Of a stretch of DNA of 64,000 nt, positions 8,510 to 19,620 are shown in pieces. The notes beneath the pieces were generated by a model. It saw only the letters and a list, made by a program, of their open reading frames with translations, made no database searches and was not told where the DNA came from. A program made the position numbers and the translations under genes. Source of the stretch: Proteus alimentorum (GTDB taxonomy: Bacteria > Pseudomonadota > Gammaproteobacteria > Enterobacterales > Enterobacteriaceae). The stretch's first letter is position 1. Each line of letters starts with the position of its first letter. The stretch lies in NCBI RefSeq assembly GCF_002607735.1, contig NZ_NBVR01000024.1, positions 124,001-188,000 on the forward strand. Direction: 5' to 3'.

Positions 8510-8889
8510 AATTCCTCCTATTAAAATAATACAGTTATACCTGTTAAATACTCTATCTAAAAAAGACTAAATCAATAAATGATAATTTGTAAGGAGTCAT
8601 TTATAGACTAATAAATATCGATATAACTAGTTTTTCTATTTAATAACAACAATTGTTTCTTAGTAGAGTTCTGTTATAAATAAGAATGGTTTTATTATTA
8701 ATGATATCTAGAATATAAAATTATTTTTTTATTTTAATAGAAAGGGGGTGACAAATGTTATATGAAGATAATTAAATTTATATCAAGTTGTCATATGTCT
8801 GATAAGTGATGTTTTTATAGGAATGAAAACATTTTATCTATATTAATTTAAATAATATGGCAAGACTGTTTATAAAATAAAGGGATATT
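8510..8889. other. Gene-free AT-rich region
   Basis: About 380 bases between the dead repressor and the next rightward gene show no coding frame. They presumably hold the old divergent repressor promoter and the promoter for the gene at 8890. I cannot assign boxes. Confidence 0.5.
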
Positions 8890-9287
8890 ATGAAACTTAT
8901 TGATGGATTAAAAACAGAATTAAAAGGTTTCTTCAATGAAACCTCTGAAAATAACTATGTGAAGATTTTTGACACTCCTCATGTGTGGGGAATGCCATTT
9001 GGTAAAGAAATTATGCCAAAAGCGATAGAGCGTGAGGCTGAGTTTGAACAAGCCATTATATCTATCTTAGACAAAATGCTGTATCGTTGTGATATTTCAT
9101 CTCTTAATGCCCCTGATGAAGAATGGCATAAAATTATTCTTGCTGCGATTGATAAATCTTTTTCTGAAAAAAAGGGCGTAAAGAACGCACGCAAATTCGA
9201 TTTTTATTTGCACAAACACCAACAGTTTTATTAAACGGTGTTAAATACTATTTTAGTGGAACGCCTGAATATTTGGCACTACTCTGA
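8890..9287 (+). pseudogene. Probable frameshifted gene, possibly phospholipase D-like
   Basis: An AAAGGGA site precedes the ATG of a 114-residue frame (MKLIDGLKTELKGFFNETSE...) that ends at 9234. From about 9193 a second frame continues without a gap: QIRFLFAQTPTVLLNGVKYY FSGTPEYLALL, stopping at 9285-9287. The pattern YRCDISSLNAPDEEW followed by RFLFAQTPT reminds me of the N-terminal part of some phospholipase D-like proteins. A one-base frameshift near 9190 would explain both. The family call is a weak recollection, and no HKD motif is present in what remains. Confidence 0.4.
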
Positions 9288-9347
9288 GCCTCATGCATTT
9301 AAAAAAAATAATTTCTGTGTAGTGATTTATCGTTATTAAAAACGAAA

Positions 9348-9376
9348 ATATAAAGGGGAGTTAATCCCCTTTATAT
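9348..9376. terminator. Terminator at the end of the kbaY-kdgK-eda operon
   Basis: The arms ATATAAAGGGGA (9348-9359) and TCCCCTTTATAT (9365-9376) pair perfectly around GTTAA. On the minus strand the hairpin is followed by TTTTCGTTTTT. It lies 22 bases past the stop of the DJ-1/PfpI gene. Confidence 0.75.
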
Positions 9377-9397
9377 CGTTAATAATAATTAGTTTAA

Positions 9398-9979
9398 CTA
9401 TTTTAGGTAATCTAACGGCCAGTGTTTGAAATAAATATGATTAGCTTGCCAGTCTACTTTTTCTGTATTGTCGTTTAATAAATGGCGAGCCACCGTAAAG
9501 GCAAATTCAAAACTCACACCTAATCCTTTTGCACTGATAAATTTTCCATCAACAACAACATCTTGATCAAGATAATGACCATCATCGTATTTATCTGCCA
9601 ATTTATCGCCAGTACTGTAATTACGACCTTCAAGAAGATGATGTGCCGCTAATACTTTTGCTCCTGAAGAGCATAATGCACAAATATATTTATCTTCAGC
9701 AATATGGCGTTTAATAAATTGAATAACTTGCTCGTTAGCACATAAACGATCGGTGCCTTTAGGACCACCCGGCATCATGATTGCGTCGTAGCTATGTGTT
9801 AGCTTTTCAGTTAATAAAAAATCAGCACTGATTTTGGTTTCAAAATAAGTATTTAATACCAAAGTATCCATGCAAGAAAGTACATCAACATGAATATCAA
9901 GACGGCGCATGATATCAATAAAAACAACTGCTTCACCTTCTTCAAATCCATCAGCTAATAAAACGGCAACCTGTTTCAT
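9398..9979 (-). CDS. DJ-1/PfpI family protein
   Basis: This 193-residue cytoplasmic protein has the DJ-1/ThiJ fold: VLLADGFEEGEAV at the start (conserved Glu at 14-15), and a nucleophile elbow YICALCSSGAKVL, where Cys100 aligns with the family nucleophile. Family members act as glyoxalases, deglycases, chaperones or peptidases. It is the last gene of the leftward operon, 5 bases after eda, so it probably serves sugar-acid breakdown, perhaps detoxifying dicarbonyl by-products (inference). Its exact reaction is not readable from sequence. Confidence 0.8.
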   Translation of the reverse strand: MKQVAVLLADGFEEGEAVVFIDIMRRLDIHVDVLSCMDTLVLNTYFETKISADFLLTEKLTHSYDAIMMPGGPKGTDRLCANEQVIQFIKRHIAEDKYICALCSSGAKVLAAHHLLEGRNYSTGDKLADKYDDGHYLDQDVVVDGKFISAKGLGVSFEFAFTVARHLLNDNTEKVDWQANHIYFKHWPLDYLK

Positions 9980-9984
9980 TTTAT

Positions 9985-10606
9985 TTATCCCTTATGTGTT
10001 TTTAGTAATGAGTGGATACTTTGAATATGATTAACAATGGTCTCTTTATCTTGTTTATCAATCGTTTCTGCTGTGGCAATCCAGCTTCCTCCACACGCAA
10101 CAACTTGTGGAATAGCAAGATAATCACTCACGTTATTTAAACTAATTCCACCTGTTGGCATAAATTGGGCTTGAGCATAAGGTGATGCTAATGCTTTTAG
10201 CATTTTTACCCCGCCAGAGGCTTCTGCGGGGAAAAATTTAAGTAAGGTTAAGCCTTTTTCAAGTGCGATCTCGACTTGGCTTGGGTTGTTAATACCCGGA
10301 ACAATATCAATGCCGTTATTAAGGCAGTAATCAACTGTACTTGGGTTATAGCCCGGAGAAATAACAAAGCTAGCTCCAGCTTCTTTTGCCATATCTGCTT
10401 GTTGTGCAGTCAGCACCGTCCCTGCGCATAGTACTAGCTCGGGGAAGTGTTCATGCATGAGTTTTATGGCTTTGGCTGCCGCTGGTGTACGAAAGGTAAT
10501 TTCGGCAACAGGTAATTGATTTTGGGTTAGAATTTCACCCAGCCAGATTGCATCTTCAGCGCGATTAATTTGGATCACGGGGATCACTTTCAGTGATGAA
10601 AGAGTA

Positions 10607-10626
<20 letters not shown>
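9985..10626 (-). CDS. eda: 2-keto-3-deoxy-6-phosphogluconate aldolase
   Basis: It splits KDPG into pyruvate and glyceraldehyde-3-phosphate, the last step of the uronate branch here. The 213-residue class I aldolase has the Schiff-base lysine in LLKFFPAEASGG (Lys130), with the general-base and substrate residues in AEITFRTPAA (Glu42, Arg46) and CAGTVLT. The start overlaps the end of kdgK by 20 bases, so the two are translationally linked. This is probably a locus-specific copy besides a housekeeping eda elsewhere. Confidence 0.93.
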
Positions 10627-12438
<1,812 letters not shown>

Positions 12439-12442
12439 TCAT

Positions 12443-12540
12443 CTTTCGTTTAATTACGAATTATAATAAACGAAAGAAATAGAAAGGTAAAAGATCTAAA
12501 TCACATTTTTATTGCCTTCGCACTGAAAGCAAATGAAAGG
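12443..12540 (-). promoter_or_regulatory. kbaY promoter region: GAAAG repeats and CRP-like site
   Basis: CTTTCG at 12443-12448, CGAAAG at 12471-12476, AGAAAG at 12481-12486, TGAAAG at 12524-12529 and 12534-12539 form repeats, twice with exact 10-base spacing. Similar repeats are what AgaR-type DeoR regulators bind in E. coli. Between them, GATCTAAATCACATTT (12493-12508) has one perfect CRP half-site. Both assignments are pattern matches. Confidence 0.5.
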
Positions 12541-12543
12541 TGA

Positions 12544-14019
12544 TTAGAAAAAGTGTGCCATTTTAGAGCTATAACTGGTGATCCCTTTGCGTAATAAATT
12601 ATTTTTCGGTCGTCTTGACTGCCCTATCACGGTTTCAGCGACTTTTTGTGCTAAGGTCTGTTTTTCTAAACGGCGGGTTAATGGTGTTTGCTGAAGGGTA
12701 TAATCTTCGCAAAAAATGATGTTTACCTCTTGCGTTGCTTTCACTCCAGTCACTAAAGCTTGAATCGCAGGAATTTCGAAACGAAAGTTATCTTTTTCGA
12801 TGGGTAAAGGAAGTGAAGGTGTTTGCCATAAATTGATACGATCAGCGCAATAAAGTGCAATAATCACGGCACGTAATGACCAAAAACTACTGGCAGGCCC
12901 ACTGTAGTTATCAACTAAACGAGGGTCGTGAGTAAATAAGCCTTGAGTGGGAGCACCATTTTTTAATGCGCCTTGAGAAATGAAATAACGTAAACTACTT
13001 TCAAAGGCGCGTTTTGCCTCACCTACCTTCACTGAAGGACAATGTAAATCGACACCTGCTAATAATGGAGCTGAAACCGCAAGGCGATAGCAGGCGCTTC
13101 GACCAAAGAAAGGAATACCTTTTGGCGTCATAAAATACAGGTAATGTTGATTAAAGGTGTTAAGTGATTGAGTAATAAATGCTGTATCAAATTGGGGATC
13201 AATTTGCGTTAACCAATACAATGAATAGTAAAAGCCCCATGCATTGTAGTAATCATAATTACCTTTTGCCCCATCACGAAACCATCCATCACCAACATAA
13301 AATTCTTTTAATCGTTCATAGCGCCAATGGGCAATTGTGTCTTTTCCTGTGAGTGCTTTAATGACAAATTGGACGGTAAGAGGGAAGAAATGCCAATTAT
13401 TATCAACAATTTCACAGTGATTAACTTGTTCGAACCAAGTCATAATTTGTTGTTGTATGGCGGGTGTTAATGTATCCCACACCCATTCACGGCTTATCCA
13501 AAGTGTGAGCGCTAAATCAGCTGCTTCACAAATTCGTTGATCGTAATCTTCAAGTTTCCCCCAATATCCTTTATGAAGTGGATCTGTGCCATGAATGAAG
13601 CTTTGTTTGATCATTAAAGGTAAGTTGAACGCTTGATGATTTAATCCCATCAATGTCCTTTTTTTGCTGCTAACTATCCATGCGGCAAGTAGAGGAAGTA
13701 CCCTGCTAACACCTTCAAGAGCATCTGTTCTTGCCGTTTGTTGCCCTGGGCTTCCGGGGTAATAAGCATGAGAGTAACCCCAGACTTGATAATGATGAAA
13801 CGCCTGTGTGACATACTGTGTCAGCATTTCGCATAAAGAGAAAAGCGATTGGTTTTCATCATTAAAAAAATCAGTGATCGTTTTATCATATCGACGATAA
13901 GCAGATTTTCTGACTAATCGTCGAATGATATTTTCCTTAAATAAGCGTTGGTAGATTTCTACGTTTGGGTGCTCATAAGGGAGTTTTGGACGTGCTGAAG
14001 ATGCAATTTCAATAGCCAT
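12544..14019 (-). CDS. DUF2264 family protein, putative glycoside hydrolase
   Basis: The 491-residue protein has the DUF2264 layout: an N-terminal all-alpha domain with EGVSRVLPLLAAWI (about 105-118), NNWHFFPLTVQFVIKAL, and the diagnostic GDGWFRDGAKGNYDYYNAWG (about 250-270). These proteins resemble alpha/alpha-barrel carbohydrate enzymes. I recall the family being linked to beta-glucuronidase activity (GH154) but cannot verify it. No signal peptide is visible, so it is probably cytoplasmic. It sits 54 bases after a sulfatase gene, pointing to a role on chondroitin or dermatan fragments. That role is inferred. Confidence 0.75.
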   Translation of the reverse strand: MAIEIASSARPKLPYEHPNVEIYQRLFKENIIRRLVRKSAYRRYDKTITDFFNDENQSLFSLCEMLTQYVTQAFHHYQVWGYSHAYYPGSPGQQTARTDALEGVSRVLPLLAAWIVSSKKRTLMGLNHQAFNLPLMIKQSFIHGTDPLHKGYWGKLEDYDQRICEAADLALTLWISREWVWDTLTPAIQQQIMTWFEQVNHCEIVDNNWHFFPLTVQFVIKALTGKDTIAHWRYERLKEFYVGDGWFRDGAKGNYDYYNAWGFYYSLYWLTQIDPQFDTAFITQSLNTFNQHYLYFMTPKGIPFFGRSACYRLAVSAPLLAGVDLHCPSVKVGEAKRAFESSLRYFISQGALKNGAPTQGLFTHDPRLVDNYSGPASSFWSLRAVIIALYCADRINLWQTPSLPLPIEKDNFRFEIPAIQALVTGVKATQEVNIIFCEDYTLQQTPLTRRLEKQTLAQKVAETVIGQSRRPKNNLLRKGITSYSSKMAHFF

Positions 14020-14073
14020 TTTCGTATCTCAGAAAAAAGACGCATCCTTGCGAAACAAAACGGAAGTTGAATA

Positions 14074-15684
14074 TTAAGGTTTTGCAGAATCTACGAGTAT
14101 TTGATAGTGATCTTGTCCCCAAAGAACGGGCTTTGGCTTATCTTTGATCCACTGGTAATACGCATTTTTTAGCTCTGTTACTTTTTGTGGATTTTGTTTA
14201 GCAAGATCGATTGATTCAGCTGGATCTTTTTTATCGTTAAAAAGTTGGGGCTGATTTTTCCCATCATCATAAAAATAGAGTGCCCATTCACCGTCACGTA
14301 CCGCCCAAGCACCTTTAGAGAGTTTTTCTAAATTAGGATTTGTAGGGGGGGTTTTACGTTGATAGGTTATCCATTGATGATATCCGTGCCAAAACTCTTG
14401 GTTTTCTTCACTGTAATGTTTAGTGCCAGGGCCTGCCCAATAAAGATAGTTGTGAGGGGACTTTGTTGTTTCGCCTTTAAGCAAAGGCATGATGTTTTTC
14501 CCTTCAACGTTTAAATTGTCAGGGATCGCAATACCGGCTGTTTGTAGTGCAGTCGGTAAAATATCGAGTGCGGAAATCATTTCATCACTTTTTGTGCCTG
14601 CAGGAATAGTACCGGGTTGATAAGCAATGAAAGGAACTCTAACACCACCATTAAACATTTGCCCTTTAAAGCCTCTATCCATCGCATTCATTGGCATAGG
14701 GGATTCATTAACTGCACCATTATCCGATAAGAAAAAGATAAGTGTATTTTCTAACTCACCGTTCGCTTTTAGTTTTGCAATAATTTGACCAATACCTTCA
14801 TCTGCTGCATTTAAGGCAGCAAAGTATTTATCTGCCTCAACATTTCCAGTATCAAATTTCTCCATATATTTAGCAGGAGAAGCTTGTTCTAATGGAATAT
14901 GGGGAACGCTATATGAAAGATTGATAAAGAAAGGCTTATCTTTATGTTCATCGATAAATTTTAGGGTTTCATCCGTTAAAAGATGCGTGGTGTAACCCGG
15001 CGCAGGAACATTGACACCATTACGCCAAAATGCAGGTGAATTCCATAAAGCTACGCCTGAGGCGTAATAGCTAAAGTCATAATCGAAACCTCGCTCATGA
15101 GGGGCATAACCCGCTTCCGGCGTTGAGATCATGTTATCGTGATAATCACGAGTTTGCTTACTTTCATTAATTTTCGGTTTGCGGATAACTTTTGCATTGT
15201 GCCATTTACCGATACTGGCGGTGGCATAGCCATTTTCTTGGAAAAGTGAAGGCAATAGTTTGATATCTTGTGGAATGCCTAAAATAGCATCGTCATTGCT
15301 GTAAGTACCAAAGCTTGCTGGAGAGCGCCCAGTAAAGATACCTGCTCGAGAGGGCCCACAAACAGGGTGAGCAACAAATGCATTGGTCATTTTGGCACCA
15401 TTTGTGGCCATTTCACTGACATTTGGCATTGCAATGCGCGCAGCTTCTACCATTTTATTGATATCGCCTTCATAACGCGGTGGTGTAGGTCTTTGCGCTA
15501 ATGTATCAACATCTAAGGTATCCAGTACAAAATCAAGTTGCCCTGTGCCTAAATCATCCATCACTATCAGTAAAATATTCGGCTTTTCAGGTGTACCACC
15601 TGCATTGGCAGATATCGGGATGTTTAAACACGACGTAGCAATTAGCCCAGCGAGTAAGCTTTTTTTAACAGAAGGTAAGATCAC
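14074..15684 (-). CDS. Type I sulfatase, Sec-exported, probable chondroitin disaccharide sulfatase
   Basis: This 536-residue arylsulfatase-family enzyme has a Sec signal peptide (cut near ANA, residue 28). Metal-binding Asp residues lie in LLIVMDDLGTGQ (43-44). The formylglycine motif is VCGPSRAGIFTGR, with Cys109 as the residue converted to formylglycine. A Cys-type site needs maturation, and the radical SAM enzyme for this is the next gene upstream (39 bases). It probably removes 4- or 6-sulfate from unsaturated chondroitin disaccharides in the periplasm. Which position cannot be told from sequence. Confidence 0.88.
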   Translation of the reverse strand: MILPSVKKSLLAGLIATSCLNIPISANAGGTPEKPNILLIVMDDLGTGQLDFVLDTLDVDTLAQRPTPPRYEGDINKMVEAARIAMPNVSEMATNGAKMTNAFVAHPVCGPSRAGIFTGRSPASFGTYSNDDAILGIPQDIKLLPSLFQENGYATASIGKWHNAKVIRKPKINESKQTRDYHDNMISTPEAGYAPHERGFDYDFSYYASGVALWNSPAFWRNGVNVPAPGYTTHLLTDETLKFIDEHKDKPFFINLSYSVPHIPLEQASPAKYMEKFDTGNVEADKYFAALNAADEGIGQIIAKLKANGELENTLIFFLSDNGAVNESPMPMNAMDRGFKGQMFNGGVRVPFIAYQPGTIPAGTKSDEMISALDILPTALQTAGIAIPDNLNVEGKNIMPLLKGETTKSPHNYLYWAGPGTKHYSEENQEFWHGYHQWITYQRKTPPTNPNLEKLSKGAWAVRDGEWALYFYDDGKNQPQLFNDKKDPAESIDLAKQNPQKVTELKNAYYQWIKDKPKPVLWGQDHYQILVDSAKP

Positions 15685-15723
15685 GGATTGTCTCCAGAAT
15701 AAACAAGATAAAATAAAAAAGGG

Positions 15724-16959
15724 TTACTTTAGGTAGTTTTTTTTCATCGCAGGAAGCGCATCACTAGCAAGGCCCCCCCGTGAAATAGCTTGTTGCATTA
15801 GTTGCATACCCATCGCTGTATGATGAAATATTTTTTTATAAGAGCGACACAGGTAGTTATGGCGATGTTTTTCGCCTTCAATAGCAATAATGCGATGTTT
15901 AGGGCAGCCACCATAACATAAGCTTTGCACTTCACACTGTTTGCAAAGACTCGTTTGTTTATCATATTTATTTTGACCAAAACGCTGTTGCTGTTTTGAA
16001 GTGGCTAAATGAGCAAGACTATTTTGATGAATATTGCCTAAATTATTGGCGGGATAAACATAGTGATCGCAAGAATAAACATCACCATTGGCTTCAATGA
16101 TCAATGCCTGACCACAGGTTTTAGATTGAATACATGTTGATGCAGGATATCCCATCCATGTACCTAATAAACTATCAAATAAGCGAATATATATTTTCCC
16201 GATATCGCCTTGTCGTATCCATTCATCAAATACTTCAGCCATAAATTGTCCATAGCCTTCAGCAGGAACAGAAAATGGCGCTAATTGAGCATTGGGACCC
16301 GGAGCATAATGTCCCCCATGAGTATGAGGAAAGCGTCTATCGACTTCGACGATAGGAATAAATTGAAAGAAGGTTGAACCTAACTCTTTTAAGGCTTGAT
16401 AAGTCTCTTTTCCTTTATTCCAGTTTTGGTCATTAACGACAGTGAGTGTGTTAAATTCAACGCCATATTCATTGAGTAGCTTAATTGCACGCTTGACGCG
16501 TTCAAAGGTCGGGCTACCATTGACTGAAATACGATATTTATCGTGAACAGCTTCAATACCATCAATTGAAACGCCTAATAGAAAGTGGTTATCAGCAAAA
16601 AATTGCGCCCATTGGCGATTAATGGCGATTGCATTGGTTTGTACACTATTTGTAATTGTCTTGCCGTTAGCAAATTGCTTTTGGTATTTAACGACTTGCT
16701 CAAAGAAGGCTAATCCTGCAAGCGTAGGCTCGCCACCTTGCCAAGAAAAATCAACCTGATCTCCACCATGTGACTGAATATAGTCTTTAATATAACGACG
16801 AAGTACACCATCGGGCATCACTGTATGGCCCGTTGCTTTTGTCTCATCTTGAAAAATATTCTCTTTTTCCAGATAAAAGCAGTATTCACACTTAATATTA
16901 CAGTGGTAGCTTGTAGGTTTTGCCATCATATGAAAATAAGCAGGTTGATTTAATGCCAT
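15724..16959 (-). CDS. Anaerobic sulfatase-maturating enzyme (radical SAM/SPASM)
   Basis: It oxidises the active-site Cys of sulfatases to formylglycine without oxygen, before export. The 411-residue protein carries the radical SAM cluster motif CNIKCEYC (Cys20, 24, 27) and C-terminal SPASM cysteines in CGQALIIEANGDVYSCDHYV and CKQCEVQSLCYGGCPKH. It is the first gene of the leftward sulfatase operon. An AGGA site lies ahead of the ATG. It should also serve the second sulfatase at 38118, which also has a Cys-type site. Confidence 0.93.
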   Translation of the reverse strand: MALNQPAYFHMMAKPTSYHCNIKCEYCFYLEKENIFQDETKATGHTVMPDGVLRRYIKDYIQSHGGDQVDFSWQGGEPTLAGLAFFEQVVKYQKQFANGKTITNSVQTNAIAINRQWAQFFADNHFLLGVSIDGIEAVHDKYRISVNGSPTFERVKRAIKLLNEYGVEFNTLTVVNDQNWNKGKETYQALKELGSTFFQFIPIVEVDRRFPHTHGGHYAPGPNAQLAPFSVPAEGYGQFMAEVFDEWIRQGDIGKIYIRLFDSLLGTWMGYPASTCIQSKTCGQALIIEANGDVYSCDHYVYPANNLGNIHQNSLAHLATSKQQQRFGQNKYDKQTSLCKQCEVQSLCYGGCPKHRIIAIEGEKHRHNYLCRSYKKIFHHTAMGMQLMQQAISRGGLASDALPAMKKNYLK

Positions 16960-17494
16960 TAGTTATTTCCTGAGTTTCTTTTTTATCCTGTTACATTACG
17001 TAAAATTTATCAAAACAAAAGAGATTAAAATCACAAATACGACATAACGAAAGTAAATGAAAGTTTTCTGCGAAAGGTAAATCCCATTTTTTTCGATAAA
17101 AATACTTTCGATTTGATACTATTTCATATTCTATTGACGATTTGAGCTATTTATTTTGATTTGTTTTTCGAAAATAAATGAATGTTGTGATGTTTTAATC
17201 TGCATTTTGTGAAATAAAGCGAAATTAAATCTATATTATTGTGTTTTATCTAGCCATATATGGTGTAATCATAACTATAGCGTTGCGTTATATCATTTTA
17301 TTTATTGGAAACTGGTGGCCTCAAGGCTATTATTGAAGCTACACGAAAATAATCGTAAGTAATCGACGATGATTCGAAACTTTGTGAAAGAGATCAAAAG
17401 TTTTGTTTTTTTGCATTGTCGGTAAAAATTGGCGTAGTAAACTACATTCGAAACCAATCGAAAGAAAGTCTTTTGGTTTCGTAAGGAGACGAAA
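16960..17494. promoter_or_regulatory. Divergent control region of the chondroitin island
   Basis: This 535-base gene-free region separates the leftward anSME operon and the rightward agaR operon. Near the anSME side are CGAAAG (17048-17053), TGAAAG (17058-17063), CGAAAG (17071-17076) and CTTTCG (17105-17110), plus a CRP-like site with TCACA at 17031-17035. Near agaR are TGTGA-N6-TCAAA (17383-17398), CGAAAC (17449-17454), CGAAAG (17459-17464) and CGAAAG at 17490-17495. A possible agaR promoter is TTGTCG (17416-17421), 16 bases, TAAACT (17438-17443). This fits joint control by an AgaR-type repressor and CRP (inference). Confidence 0.55.
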
Positions 17495-18274
17495 GTGAAA
17501 GCGGCAGTTGAGAGGCGTATGGAAATCCTCGACATGGTAAACCAACAAGGTAAAGCCAGAGTCGAAGATCTCGCTGAATTATTTAAAGTCTCAAGTGTCA
17601 CTATCCGCAGCGATCTAAGTTTTCTTGAGAAAAATGGCTATATCGTTCGCTCTCATGGTGCAGCAATTCCTAATACAGGATTTATTGCCGAAATGAGTAT
17701 CCACGAAAAACGTGGGCAAAACGCGGGCATTAAGACATTAATCGGGAAAGCTGCCGCAACGCTGATAAAGGATGGGGACACCGTCATTCTTGACTCGGGG
17801 ACAACTACTCGCGAAATCGCGACACATTTAAAGTCGCGCGAAAATGTAGTGGTCATGACTAACGGTCTGGATGTCGCAATGGAGTTAGCAAATACCTCAG
17901 GTGTGGAAGTATTAATGACCGGTGGTGTATTGCGAAAAAGTGCGTTGTCTTTTTCAGGCTCACAAGCTGAAAATAGTCTTAGAAATTACCGTTTTGATAA
18001 GGTTTTTTTAGGCGTTGACGGATTCGATTTACGTGTTGGTATCACTACACACAATGAACAGGAAGCCAGTCTTAACCGTTTAATGTGTGATATCTCAGAA
18101 ACGATTATTGCGGTTGCAGATTCTACGAAATTCAGTAAACGCAGCTGTCATATGATCAGAGAATTTGGTGATATTGATATACTGGTGACCGATTCAGGCA
18201 TTCCTGAAGAATATATTCAGGAACTGAAAGAACACAAAATCGAAGTGATTATCGTTGACAATAAGGCATCGTAA
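17495..18274 (+). CDS. agaR: DeoR-family repressor, AgaR-like
   Basis: The 259-residue protein has an N-terminal winged HTH (residues 6-60, RRMEILDMVNQQGKARVEDL, then LFKVSSVTIRSDLSFLE) and a C-terminal sugar-phosphate sensor domain (GDTVILDSGTTTREIA; DKVFLGVDGFD; VADSTKFSKRS). These are DeoR-family hallmarks. AgaR of E. coli represses the N-acetylgalactosamine genes and releases them when a pathway intermediate binds. Translation starts at a GTG with an AAGGAGA site 5 bases before it. It leads the rightward operon and divides the island, so it is the natural regulator. Confidence 0.88.
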   Translation: MKAAVERRMEILDMVNQQGKARVEDLAELFKVSSVTIRSDLSFLEKNGYIVRSHGAAIPNTGFIAEMSIHEKRGQNAGIKTLIGKAAATLIKDGDTVILDSGTTTREIATHLKSRENVVVMTNGLDVAMELANTSGVEVLMTGGVLRKSALSFSGSQAENSLRNYRFDKVFLGVDGFDLRVGITTHNEQEASLNRLMCDISETIIAVADSTKFSKRSCHMIREFGDIDILVTDSGIPEEYIQELKEHKIEVIIVDNKAS

Positions 18275-18278
18275 TTTG

Positions 18279-18321
18279 CTAACTCCATTAGCAACACCGC
18301 CGGTGTTGATTATGGAGTTAG
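18279..18321 (+). promoter_or_regulatory. Branched hairpin enclosing the kbaZ ribosome site
   Basis: The outer arms CTAACTCCAT (18279-18288) and ATGGAGTTAG (18312-18321) pair over 10 bases and enclose an inner stem, AACAC/GTGTT. The kbaZ Shine-Dalgarno GGAG (18314-18317) lies inside the outer stem. There is no T-run, so it is not a classical terminator. It may tune kbaZ translation or protect RNA ends. Confidence 0.55.
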
Positions 18322-18327
18322 TATTTA

Positions 18328-19608
18328 ATGCATCCTTTAGAAAAGATTGTTCAGCAACATAAATCAGGCAAACAGAATGGTATTTATTCTGTTTGTTCTG
18401 CTCATCCTTTAGTAATAGAAGCATCTCTATTACAAGCGCTGGATAATGATTCCTTTCTGCTAATTGAAGCCACCTCTAATCAGGTTGATCAGTTTGGTGG
18501 TTATACGGGTATGACTCCCGCTGACTTTCACCAATATGTTATTGAACAGGCGGAAAAGGTAGGTTTCCCTATCGAGAAGCTTATTCTTGGCGGCGATCAT
18601 TTAGGACCTAATCGCTGGCAACATCTTAACGCTGAAGAAGCGATGGCAAATGCAGATGTGTTGATCGCACATTATGTTGCCGCAGGTTTTAAGAAAATCC
18701 ATCTTGATTGCAGTATGTCTTGTGCTGATGATCCAATTCCTTTAACAGATGAAATTGTGGCATCTCGTGCCGCTCGCCTCGCTGTGATTGCAGAAAATAC
18801 GGCAAAAGAGACATTTGGTACAAGCGATATTGTTTATGTTGTTGGTACAGAAGTGCCCGTTCCGGGCGGTGCTGCCGAAGAACTTGATACCGTTGAAGTG
18901 ACTTCACCAGACGCTGCACGTAAAACCTTAGAATGTCATCGTCACGCTTTTCAAAATGCAGGTGTGGGTGATTGTTGGGAACGTGTTATTGGTTTGGTTG
19001 TTCAACCCGGAGTTGAATTTGATCATACGGGTATCATTGATTATCAACAAGAAAAAGCTCAAGCATTAAGCCAAGTGGTAAATGACTATTCTCATCTTGT
19101 TTTCGAAGCTCATTCTACGGATTATCAAACTAAAGAAGCTTATAAACAGCTAGTTCAAGATCATTTTGCCATTTTAAAAGTTGGGCCTGCATTAACCTTT
19201 GCAATGCGTGAAGGCTTATACGCACTTTGCTCTATTGAAGAAACATTATTCCCTCAAGAACAGTGCTCTAAATTACGTGAAAAAATGGAGCAATTGATGT
19301 GTCGTGAGCCAGGTTTTTGGCAAAAATACTATCATGGTGATGAGTGTCAACAAGCCTTTGCTCGAGTATATAGTTTTAGTGATCGTATTCGCTATTACTG
19401 GCCTGATGCTGAAATTAATGCCGCCATCGACACACTAATGGATAATTTATCCGTTAAACCTATTCCATTGCCGTTACTGAGCCAATATCTGCCTTATCAA
19501 TTTACCCAATTTAGAGAAGGCATGATTGACGGATCGCCTGAATCTTTTGTTATTGCGAAAATTCGTGATGTGTTATCGGTTTATGCCGATGCGTGCTATG
19601 TCCATTAA
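18328..19608 (+). CDS. kbaZ: D-tagatose-1,6-bisphosphate aldolase subunit KbaZ
   Basis: KbaZ/GatZ stabilises the catalytic KbaY subunit and is needed for full aldolase activity. The 426-residue length equals that of E. coli KbaZ. Recognisable segments include [46 protein letters not shown] and [11 protein letters not shown]. It lies between agaR and agaS, whereas kbaY is in the divergent operon, so subunit balance depends on both promoters. Confidence 0.93.
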   Translation: MHPLEKIVQQHKSGKQNGIYSVCSAHPLVIEASLLQALDNDSFLLIEATSNQVDQFGGYTGMTPADFHQYVIEQAEKVGFPIEKLILGGDHLGPNRWQHLNAEEAMANADVLIAHYVAAGFKKIHLDCSMSCADDPIPLTDEIVASRAARLAVIAENTAKETFGTSDIVYVVGTEVPVPGGAAEELDTVEVTSPDAARKTLECHRHAFQNAGVGDCWERVIGLVVQPGVEFDHTGIIDYQQEKAQALSQVVNDYSHLVFEAHSTDYQTKEAYKQLVQDHFAILKVGPALTFAMREGLYALCSIEETLFPQEQCSKLREKMEQLMCREPGFWQKYYHGDECQQAFARVYSFSDRIRYYWPDAEINAAIDTLMDNLSVKPIPLPLLSQYLPYQFTQFREGMIDGSPESFVIAKIRDVLSVYADACYVH

Positions 19609-19620
19609 TTGAGGGAAACC

